Part shown: positions 1-6,937 of the stretch, piece by piece
Layout of the letters: every line of letters starts with the position of its first letter
How positions within the stretch are numbered: position 1 is the stretch's first letter
Assembly (NCBI GenBank): GCA_050697275.1
Contig: JBOGZI010000043.1
Coordinates: 1-8,009, forward strand
Direction of reading: 5' to 3'
From: JBOGZI01 sp050697275
Lineage (GTDB): Bacteria; Actinomycetota; Thermoleophilia; Solirubrobacterales; 70-9
Length of the DNA: 8,009 bases
Notes under the pieces: model-generated
Database searches by the model: none
What the model saw: the letters and a program-made list of their open reading frames with translations, nothing else
What the model was told of the DNA's origin: nothing
Translations under genes and position numbers: made by a program

Positions 1-1
1 G

Positions 2-3000
2 GCGACGGCCGCTGACTCGGCCGGCGGGGCGAAGGCGCCGGCGGCGGGACCGAAGGTCGAGCCCGGCTCGCCCGGGCTCCCGGACGGCTATGAGGTGGCC
101 AAGGGCGGGGGCGTCGGCGTTGAGCTGACCGATCCGATTGGCAACCGCTACCGCTACGAGGGCCTCAAGAAGCTCTCCCCCGAGCTCCGGCCCGGCACCC
201 AGCTCGAGGGCGGCCAGGTCCTCGGCCCCCTGGAGGCGAAGAAGCCGATGGTCTTCTCGTTGACGGCGGCCGGCGGCGCTCAGATCGATCCTCGCCCGAT
301 GGTCGACGGCTACCGCCTCCAGGAGGCCGCCGACTACTTCCACGCGGTCGAGCCGATCGGAGGCAACCCCTTCCTGCCCGACACCCAGGCGCTGGCCGGG
401 AAGATCATCGCCGGCAACCAGGCCCAGCTCTCCCAGCAGGTCGTCGCCGACCCGGGCATCTCGATCTATGCCTGCGGCCGCCAGGACGTCGAGCAGGGGA
501 AGATCGACACCCGGATCCTCGGAGCGCTGCTCTATCTGCGCCGCGCCGGCCTCACCCTGACCGTCACCTCGCTCAACTGCGGCCACAGCTTCTACACCGC
601 CGGCGGATCGATCAGCGCCCACAGCTACGGGGCCGCGGTTGACATCGCCGCCTTCAACGGCGAGCCGGTGCTCGGCCACCAGGGGCCCGGCTCGCTGACC
701 GAGTATGCGATCCGCCTCTTGATGCAGCTCGAGGGCGAGGCCCGGCCCAACCAGCTGATCTCGCTGATGTCGCTGGGCGGCCCATCCTTCGCCCTCGGCG
801 ACCATGCCGACCACCTCCACGTCGGCTTCCCGTTCTCGACGGCGCTGGGGCTGGGCCGAAGCGGCGACGCGCTGGGCGGACTCCAGTTCGGTGGCGGCGC
901 GGGCGCCCAGGGGCTCGGCACCCCCCAAAAGGGCCCGGCGGCGAAGAAGAACGAGCAGCGCCTCTCCGAGCGGCTTGGCAAGGTCCGGAATCCCGAGGTG
1001 CCCTCGACGGCATCGCCCGGCGCCCCGAGGGTCAGAGGCGAGGGCGAGCGCCGCTCCGAGCGCCGTGCCGCGTCCACCAGTGACCTCCACGAGGGGGGCT
1101 CGCTCGAGCTCTCGCCCGCGTCCTCTGGGGCCGAGATGGTCGCCGTCGACATCCCTGCGGGCGCCAAGGGCGAGGCCTACGGGATCGGCCTGGTGGACGG
1201 CGCGGCGCACGGCTGGGCGGATCGTCAGGTCGTGGTGCTCGCCGCCAAGGACGGGGCCTGGAGGGTGATCGGTCCTCCGGTGGACCAGGCGGGCAAGGCC
1301 GCCAACCCGAAGCTGAGCGAGCTCGCCACCGCGGCCGGGGGCGAGGGTTACGCGGTCGGCAAGGACGGTGCGGTCGTCCACCTGCGCGGCGAGAACCCGC
1401 CGCGCCTGATCAGCTCGCCGGTCAAGTCGGATCTCAAAGACGTCGATGTGGCCGTGATCGGCGGCCGGCCGGTTGGGTTCGCCGCTGCCGGCGATGATGC
1501 CGTGCTTCGCCTCAGTGGCGGCCAGGCCAGGCGACAGCCGACCAACCCTGCCCAGGCCACCATCGATGCGGTGACGCTCGGCGGCGCGGAGCCCGTCGCA
1601 GTCGGCTCCGGTGCCGCCGGGCGCCCCACCGTCTTCAAGCAGGCCGGCGGCGCTTGGCGGCCCATCCCGCTGGATCTCGGCCTCGCTCCGGGCTCGACGG
1701 CGACCCTCGAAGCCGTGGCCGCATCGGGCAGCGAGGTCTGGGTCGGCGGGTCGCTGGCCGAGTCCCCGGGCACACCGCTCGAGGTCCCCTTCGTCGCCCA
1801 CCAGGGCGCCGGCGGCGGCTGGCAGACCTTCTGTTCGATCAATCCCGCCCTCAGCGTGGTCGAGGAGCTCGGCCAGCCGAGCAGCGGGCCTTGCGACCAG
1901 GGGCTGCCCTCGAGCTCACCGGGCGCGAGGGTTACGGCGATCGCCCTCACCGCCGACGGCCCGATCGCCGCCTCCGGCTCCTACCTCGTCCCGCTCAACC
2001 CGGGCTCCAAGCTGCGGGCGACGGCGGCGTCCGGACCGATCACGGATCTGGCCACTGATCTCTCCCGTACCCGAGGGTTCGCATTGCGGGCCCAGGGAGG
2101 CCTGGTTCGGATCGGTCCGGAGGCCGCCGCTCCCGAGAGCGTCGGCGTCCAGGAGCTGCCGCTGGGCAACGCCCGGCCGGTGGTGGTCGCCGCGACCAAG
2201 GAGGGCCGGGCGATCGCGCTCGGTGCCGGCCAGAGCGCGGTGCGCGGCGAGGACGGCTGGCAGCTCGGGCAGCCGACGGGGCTCGCCGTCCGCGACGTCG
2301 CCTGGAGCGACGAGGAGACGGCCTGGGCGATCGACGAGCTCGGCACCCCGCTGACCCTCACCGACGAGGGTTGGGTCTCCCCCGGCGAGGATGACTCCGC
2401 CCGCGAGGAGCGCGCCGAGCTGGTGGCCAAGCTCGGCGGATTCCCCCTCTCACCGCCAGGCTCCAAGGGCGAGCAGCAGGGCCTGCGGGCGCTGGCCTTC
2501 ACGCCGGAGGGCCTCGGGTTCGCCGCCGGCGGCGGCAGCCTCAGCTTCCACGGCGCCGAGAGCGGGTGGCACCGACTCGACTCCGAGGCGAGCTTCAACG
2601 ACGTCGCCGCGGGGCCCGGTGCCGCGATCGCCGTCGGCGAGGGCGCGGCGCTGCTCGACTTGCGCGACCAGCACTCCGGGGTCAGCGAGACCGCCAAGCA
2701 GCTGGCCCAGGGCGCCGATCTGACCGCCGCGTCGGTTCTCGACGACGGGACGATGCTCGCCGCCGGGTCCGGGGTGGTCCTCGCCCGTGACGCCGGCGCC
2801 GATGACTGGGCGACCGTCGAGCTGCCACCGCTCGGGCTGCCGGTGAGCGGCCTCGCCGGGGTCCGCGGAGGGGATGGAGAGCTCAGCGTCTTCACCCTGG
2901 TCGATACCGGCGGCGGTCATCTCGTCCTGCTGCGCGGCGAGGGCGGCAGCTGGCGGACCGTCGGTCTGCCCGACGGCGTCACGCCCTCCGACATGGCCCC

Positions 3001-3157
3001 GGTCCCGGAGTCAGGCTCGCTGCTGCTCGGCGGAGACCGGACGGGCCGGGCCGTGGCGATCGATCTCGATCCAGACGGCGGTGGCGAGAAGACCGACGCC
3101 GCGGCAACCGGCGCGCAGGGCGAAGGCGGCGGCCATACTCGGAAGGGGAAGAAGTGA
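2..3157 (+). CDS. Partial: M15/LAS-type peptidase fused to a long beta-propeller-like repeat region (5' end outside window)
   Basis: The frame is open from base 2, so the true start lies upstream; the GTG at 95 is probably internal. Bases ~2-320 resemble the end of an M23 domain (GNRYRYEGL, then IDPRP), but the usual catalytic HxH appears replaced around 245-253. Bases ~455-835 form an M15/LAS-like zinc peptidase (D-Ala-D-Ala carboxypeptidase/endopeptidase type). Its SAHSYGAAVD motif supplies His 620-622 and Asp 641-643, and DHADHLHVG supplies the HxH at 812-820, so the known zinc-ligand pattern is intact. By family it should cleave peptidoglycan peptides. A charged low-complexity linker follows (~900-1129). 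From ~1130 to ~3090 there are about 14 diverged 35-55-residue repeats ending in patterns such as GYAVGKDGAVVHL, like BNR/Ycf48-type propeller blades. The tail is Gly/Lys-rich with no membrane anchor. The stop overlaps the next start. The peptidase call is firm; substrate and propeller folding are inferred. Confidence 0.85.
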   Translation, partial: ATAADSAGGAKAPAAGPKVEPGSPGLPDGYEVAKGGGVGVELTDPIGNRYRYEGLKKLSPELRPGTQLEGGQVLGPLEAKKPMVFSLTAAGGAQIDPRPMVDGYRLQEAADYFHAVEPIGGNPFLPDTQALAGKIIAGNQAQLSQQVVADPGISIYACGRQDVEQGKIDTRILGALLYLRRAGLTLTVTSLNCGHSFYTAGGSISAHSYGAAVDIAAFNGEPVLGHQGPGSLTEYAIRLLMQLEGEARPNQLISLMSLGGPSFALGDHADHLHVGFPFSTALGLGRSGDALGGLQFGGGAGAQGLGTPQKGPAAKKNEQRLSERLGKVRNPEVPSTASPGAPRVRGEGERRSERRAASTSDLHEGGSLELSPASSGAEMVAVDIPAGAKGEAYGIGLVDGAAHGWADRQVVVLAAKDGAWRVIGPPVDQAGKAANPKLSELATAAGGEGYAVGKDGAVVHLRGENPPRLISSPVKSDLKDVDVAVIGGRPVGFAAAGDDAVLRLSGGQARRQPTNPAQATIDAVTLGGAEPVAVGSGAAGRPTVFKQAGGAWRPIPLDLGLAPGSTATLEAVAASGSEVWVGGSLAESPGTPLEVPFVAHQGAGGGWQTFCSINPALSVVEELGQPSSGPCDQGLPSSSPGARVTAIALTADGPIAASGSYLVPLNPGSKLRATAASGPITDLATDLSRTRGFALRAQGGLVRIGPEAAAPESVGVQELPLGNARPVVVAATKEGRAIALGAGQSAVRGEDGWQLGQPTGLAVRDVAWSDEETAWAIDELGTPLTLTDEGWVSPGEDDSAREERAELVAKLGGFPLSPPGSKGEQQGLRALAFTPEGLGFAAGGGSLSFHGAESGWHRLDSEASFNDVAAGPGAAIAVGEGAALLDLRDQHSGVSETAKQLAQGADLTAASVLDDGTMLAAGSGVVLARDAGADDWATVELPPLGLPVSGLAGVRGGDGELSVFTLVDTGGGHLVLLRGEGGSWRTVGLPDGVTPSDMAPVPESGSLLLGGDRTGRAVAIDLDPDGGGEKTDAAATGAQGEGGGHTRKGKK
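3141..3149 (+). promoter_or_regulatory. Ribosome binding site of the second gene
   Basis: A purine run, GGAAGGGGA, lies inside the last codons of the first gene. It ends 7 bases before the ATG at 3157. This spacing favours ATG 3157 over the GTG at 3154, which would sit only 4 bases away. The stop TGA (3155-3157) shares its A with this ATG, a typical arrangement for translational coupling. Confidence 0.6.
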
Positions 3158-4905
3158 TGGCGCCGGTGGCACGCAGAGCGATCCTGGCCATGGCCCTGCT
3201 GGGGACTGCGCTGGCGCCCGCAACGACCGAGGCAAACCACCAGGCCGGCTGGCAAGTGGCCGGCGCCGCGGTGCCCGCCTCGGTCGATCTCACCGAGGTC
3301 GCGGCCTTCGGCGCGACGGGAGTGGTCGTGGCCGTCGGCCGCGACGACGGCGCCGACGCCAGGATCTTCCGCCGCGGCGGCGACGGGACCTGGGTCGAGG
3401 ATCTGATCTCCCTGCCGGGGGCCACTGAGAGCGACCTCGTCGACGTCGACCTGAGCCAGGGCGCCGCCTGGGCGGTCGGCACCTACGTGGACGGCGGCGG
3501 AGCCCACCCGCTCACGCTGCGGGTCGAGGGAGGCGCGTCCGCGCTGGCGAGCGGGTCCCAGGCCACCTGGTCCCAGCCGGCGGAGACGCTCCCGGACGGA
3601 GTCGTGCCCAGCGCCGTCGGCCTGCGCGTCACCGACGGCCTGATCGGGACCACGGCGGGCACGGTCTATCCGTTCCACGACGCCGCCCCCGGCTGCACCA
3701 ACCCGGCCACGACCGACTGCATCGACCCGGCTGTCAGCCCCGCCGCGTCCGCGGCCGGCCCGATCAACGCGATCGCCCACTACGACGCCGGCAGGGCCTA
3801 CACGGCCGGCGACGTGCAGCCCGGCGGGGGTCCGGAGCGCATCCACAAGATCGATATGGCGCAGGAGCTTCCCCCGGCGCAGATGGTCCCGGTGGGAATG
3901 GGTCCCAGCGACCCCGACCACGACCTGGTCGGCGTCGGCGCCGCCTCGGAGAGCGAGGCGATGGCGATCGAGGAGAACGCCGACGGCGCCACCGACCCGG
4001 CCCTCTGGGCGCCCGCGAGCGGGATCTGGACACGCGATGCCGCGGCGGTCGCCTTCACCGCCGATTCCCGGCCGCTCGACCTCTCGCTGCGCAAGGTGAA
4101 CGACGTCGTCACGCGAGCCGCCGCCGGCGAGCACGCCGGCGCCGGCGCCGTCTGGAGACGGACCGGCGGCGCGGCCTGGACGCGGGAAAGCACGCTCGAC
4201 GAGGGCCAGCCGCTGAGCGACGAGCCGCTGAATGGCGTCGCGGTGGTCGACTCGACTCATATCTGGGCGGTCGGCGACGGCGGCGCGGTCGTCCGCTACG
4301 GGCCGCTGCCCGACCCGCCGACCACCTCGATCGACTCCGGCCCGATCGGTGAGACGACCGCGACCAGCGCGACTTTCACCTTCTCCTCCGACGAGCCCGG
4401 CGCGACGTTCGAGTGCAGCCTCGACGGTGGGGCCTTCGAGGGTTGCACCTCACCCAAGAGCTACAGCGTCGGGCTTGGCCCACACACCTTCCGGGTCCGG
4501 GCGGTCGGTGCGGCCGGAGCGGGTGCTCCCGCAGAGAGGACCTTCACCGTCGTCTCGCCGAGTAGAACCGGATCGGGCGGTTCGAGTGGCTCGGGCGGGA
4601 CGACCGGCTCGGGAATCCCGACGACGACGTTCCAGCCTCCGCCCCGCTGCCGGCAGGTCCCGCGGCCTCTGCTGAACAACGTCAAGGTCAAGAAGCGGCG
4701 CGGCCGGCTGCTGATCAAGTTCGACGTGGCGGTCGCCTCGCGCGTCAAGGCCAAGGCCTTCCACCGCAAGAAGCTGATCGGCAAGACCAAGATGCGCGTC
4801 CTGGAGCAGGGCCGCCACCGCCTGAAGCTCCGCTACAAGCGCAAGCGGGGCAAGCCCACCCGCCTCAAGATGATCGCGCGCCCGGCCGCCAGCGATGCCT
4901 GCTGA
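3157..4905 (+). CDS. Exported propeller-like protein with Ig-like domain and basic C-terminal module
   Basis: A 582-residue protein if started at ATG 3157 (GTG 3154 would add one residue). Residues 1-~26 form a signal peptide: Arg pair, hydrophobic core, then a likely cleavage after TEA. Residues ~40-385 hold about seven loose repeats ending in AVG-type strands (AWAVG, IWAVGDGGAVVRYG), suggesting one seven-bladed propeller. Residues ~388-466 are an Ig-like domain of the type common in Thermoleophilia surface proteins (TFECSLDGGAFEGCTSPKSY, then HTFRVRA). A Gly/Ser linker follows. Residues ~498-582 are rich in Lys/Arg and predicted beta strands, bounded by Cys498 and the terminal Cys582, which could pair. 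There is no sortase signal or C-terminal membrane helix, so retention may rely on charge or a partner. The gene ends in tandem stops, TGATGA. Binding target unknown; no enzymatic motif seen. Confidence 0.85.
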   Translation: MAPVARRAILAMALLGTALAPATTEANHQAGWQVAGAAVPASVDLTEVAAFGATGVVVAVGRDDGADARIFRRGGDGTWVEDLISLPGATESDLVDVDLSQGAAWAVGTYVDGGGAHPLTLRVEGGASALASGSQATWSQPAETLPDGVVPSAVGLRVTDGLIGTTAGTVYPFHDAAPGCTNPATTDCIDPAVSPAASAAGPINAIAHYDAGRAYTAGDVQPGGGPERIHKIDMAQELPPAQMVPVGMGPSDPDHDLVGVGAASESEAMAIEENADGATDPALWAPASGIWTRDAAAVAFTADSRPLDLSLRKVNDVVTRAAAGEHAGAGAVWRRTGGAAWTRESTLDEGQPLSDEPLNGVAVVDSTHIWAVGDGGAVVRYGPLPDPPTTSIDSGPIGETTATSATFTFSSDEPGATFECSLDGGAFEGCTSPKSYSVGLGPHTFRVRAVGAAGAGAPAERTFTVVSPSRTGSGGSSGSGGTTGSGIPTTTFQPPPRCRQVPRPLLNNVKVKKRRGRLLIKFDVAVASRVKAKAFHRKKLIGKTKMRVLEQGRHRLKLRYKRKRGKPTRLKMIARPAASDAC

Positions 4906-4934
4906 TGACTTCGCAAAGAGAGACTTCAATCGAG

Positions 4935-4940
4935 AAGGAG
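4935..4940 (+). promoter_or_regulatory. Likely ribosome binding site of ftsH, with long spacing
   Basis: AAGGAG lies in the 48-base gap before ftsH, 13 bases from the ATG at 4954, longer than the usual 5-9. No nearer purine-rich match and no alternative in-frame start at a better distance are visible. No inverted repeat typical of a terminator occurs in the gap, so read-through from the preceding gene is likely. Confidence 0.55.
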
Positions 4941-4953
4941 TGAGCACGAGACC

Positions 4954-6933
4954 ATGACCAAGATCCGGAACCGGCTCGGCGACATCTGGGGCCTCCCCAA
5001 GGGGATCGTCCTGTTCGTCGTGGACTACATCCGCACGCAGCCGATCGTCGCCTTCCTGGCGGTCACCGCCGCGGTGCTGCTGGCGACCTTCTTCCTGCTG
5101 CTTGGCAACCTCGGGCCGGCGTCCCCCGGCGATGAGGTCTCGCTCGACCAGGTGCTGAACGCGGCCGAGCAGCGCGAGGTGAAGACGGCCACGATCTACG
5201 AGGAGGACGGCCAGATCGGGATGACCACGGCCAGCGGGCAGGAGGTCTACGCCACCTTCCCGAAGTCCGAGGGTGAGACCTCCCGCCTGATCGACGCGAT
5301 CACACAGGCCGGGGCGCAGCTCGACGTCGATCCGCAGTCCAGCAAGCCGACGATGCGGATCATCGTCCAGTTCCTGCTACCGATTCTGATCCTGGTCACG
5401 CTCTTCTCGCTGTTCACGATCCTCGCCAAGGGCACCGGCGGGGCGGCCGCCTTCGCCCAGTTCTCCAAGTACGGCGGCAAGGGCCGCAAGAAGGGCGAGC
5501 GCGACCCGAACGCGATTACCTTCGACGACGTCGCCGGCGTGCCGGAGGCGGTCGAGGAGCTCGCCGAGGTCGTCGACTACCTCGAGAACCCGACCAAGTA
5601 CCAAAACATGGGCGCCCACGCGCCGAAGGGCGTGCTCCTGGTCGGACCGCCGGGCACCGGCAAGACCCTGCTCGCCCGCGCCGTTGCCGGCGAGGCGATG
5701 GCCGGCTTCTTCTCGGTCTCGGCCTCGGAGTTCGTCGAGTCGCTGGTCGGCGTCGGAGCGGCGCGCGTCCGTGACCTTTTCAAGAAGGCGCGCGAGCTGG
5801 CGCCGTCGATCCTCTTCATCGACGAGCTCGACGCGGCCGGTCGCCAGCGCGGCGCCGGCATGGGCCAGGGCAACGACGAGCGCGAGCAGACGCTCAACCA
5901 GATCCTGGTCGAGATGGACGGCTTCGAGGCGGAGCTCGGCGTCGTCGTCATGGGTGCCACCAACCGGCCGGACGTGCTCGACCCGGCGCTGCTGCGTCCC
6001 GGCCGCTTCGACCGGCAGGTCGTCGTCGACACGCCGGACATCCACGGGCGCACCGCGATCCTGAAGCTCTATGTCGCCGGCAAGCAGCTCGCGCCCGGCG
6101 CCTCGCTGGAGTCGATCGCGCAGATGACCCCCGGCTTCTCGGGGGCCGAGCTCGCCAACGTGGTCAACGAGGCCGCCCTGCTGGCGGTGCGCGCCGGCGA
6201 GCCCGCGATCGCGCAGGAGGAGCTCGAGGAGGCGATCGAGCGGGTCGTCTCCGGCCCGCAGCGCCGCGGGCACATCCTCACCGACGAGGAGAAGCGGTTG
6301 ATCGCGACCCACGAGTCATCGCATGCGGTGGTCGCCGAGTCGATCGGCCAGGAGGTGGCCCAGCAGAAGATCTCGATCGTCGCCCGGGGGCGCAATCTGG
6401 GATCGGCCGCCGTCTACACCTCCTCGGACCGGCTGGTGCTCCAGCGCAAGGACCTGCAGATGCAGCTGGTCACGATCATGGCCGGCGCCGCCGGGGAGCA
6501 GCTCCACTTCGGGCAGATGTCGACCGGGGTAGAGGGCGATCTCGACCGGGCCTCGAAGCTGGCCCGCTCGATGGTGGTCTCCTACGGGATGTCCGAGGAG
6601 TTCGGGCCGGTCTCGATCGGCGAGAAGGCCGGCGAGGTCTTCCTCGGCCGGGACATCCAGAGCATGGGCAACATCTCGCCCGTCCAGCTCGAGCTGATCG
6701 ACACCGAGGTCCGCGGCATGGTCCTGCAGGCGTTCGAGACGGCGCAGAAGGTGCTGCGCCACAACGACGATGCGATCAAGGAGCTGGTCTCGACCCTGCT
6801 CGAGCAGGAGACCCTCTCCGGCGTCGCCCTCGAGGCCCTGCTCTCGGCGGTCAAGCCCTACGACCGGCCGCTTATCCCGGGTGCAGCGCAGGCGAGCACC
6901 CAGTCCGCGACGCGGAGGAAGCGCTCCGAGTAG
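4954..6933 (+). CDS. ftsH: FtsH-family ATP-dependent zinc metalloprotease
   Basis: A complete 659-residue membrane AAA+ protease (E. coli FtsH is 644). Order: short cytoplasmic N-terminus; membrane helix ~31-52; extracytoplasmic FtsH_ext domain ~57-134; membrane helix ~135-157; AAA+ module with Walker A GPPGTGKT (231-238), Walker B ILFIDE (286-291) and second region of homology ATNRPDVLDPALLRPGRFDR with arginine fingers R348 and R351; M41 peptidase domain with HESSH (His453, Glu454, His457) and third zinc ligand Asp529 in GVEGDLDRAS. All ATPase and protease residues are present, so it should unfold and degrade membrane or misfolded proteins. Oddities: the pore loop reads SLVGVG, with Leu264 where most FtsH proteins have Phe, and the zinc motif is HESSH rather than HEAGH. 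The C-terminal tail is short and basic. It lies 48 bases after the second gene and 4 before the fourth. Probably one of several FtsH paralogues. Confidence 0.97.
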   Translation: MTKIRNRLGDIWGLPKGIVLFVVDYIRTQPIVAFLAVTAAVLLATFFLLLGNLGPASPGDEVSLDQVLNAAEQREVKTATIYEEDGQIGMTTASGQEVYATFPKSEGETSRLIDAITQAGAQLDVDPQSSKPTMRIIVQFLLPILILVTLFSLFTILAKGTGGAAAFAQFSKYGGKGRKKGERDPNAITFDDVAGVPEAVEELAEVVDYLENPTKYQNMGAHAPKGVLLVGPPGTGKTLLARAVAGEAMAGFFSVSASEFVESLVGVGAARVRDLFKKARELAPSILFIDELDAAGRQRGAGMGQGNDEREQTLNQILVEMDGFEAELGVVVMGATNRPDVLDPALLRPGRFDRQVVVDTPDIHGRTAILKLYVAGKQLAPGASLESIAQMTPGFSGAELANVVNEAALLAVRAGEPAIAQEELEEAIERVVSGPQRRGHILTDEEKRLIATHESSHAVVAESIGQEVAQQKISIVARGRNLGSAAVYTSSDRLVLQRKDLQMQLVTIMAGAAGEQLHFGQMSTGVEGDLDRASKLARSMVVSYGMSEEFGPVSIGEKAGEVFLGRDIQSMGNISPVQLELIDTEVRGMVLQAFETAQKVLRHNDDAIKELVSTLLEQETLSGVALEALLSAVKPYDRPLIPGAAQASTQSATRRKRSE

Positions 6934-6937
6934 GGCG

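Noticed and set aside
95..97. GTG as the start of the first gene
   Set aside because: The frame remains open to base 2 with a plausible Ala/Pro/Gly linker, there is no clear ribosome binding site, and starting here would cut through the M23-like segment and leave no signal peptide.
1981..2895. Minus-strand open frame of 304 codons
   Set aside because: Its Ser/Pro/Ala-rich composition is typical of a shadow of the propeller-coding strand, and no motif was seen.
2917..4260. Long minus-strand open frame of 447 codons across the junction of genes 1 and 2
   Set aside because: It lies opposite two well-supported genes, its product is Arg/Gly/Ala-rich with no recognisable domain, and long antisense frames are expected at this GC content.
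4561..4620. Gly/Ser-coding repeats as a possible DNA repeat element
   Set aside because: They are imperfect codon-level repeats in a protein linker between the Ig-like and basic domains, not a repeated DNA element.
4906..4953. Possible promoter or terminator in the only sizeable gap
   Set aside because: No convincing -35/-10 pair, inverted repeat or T-run is visible in the 48 bases.
5377..6312. Minus-strand open frame of 311 codons inside ftsH
   Set aside because: It is antisense to the conserved AAA+ domain and its product is an Arg/Asp/Leu-rich shadow without motifs.
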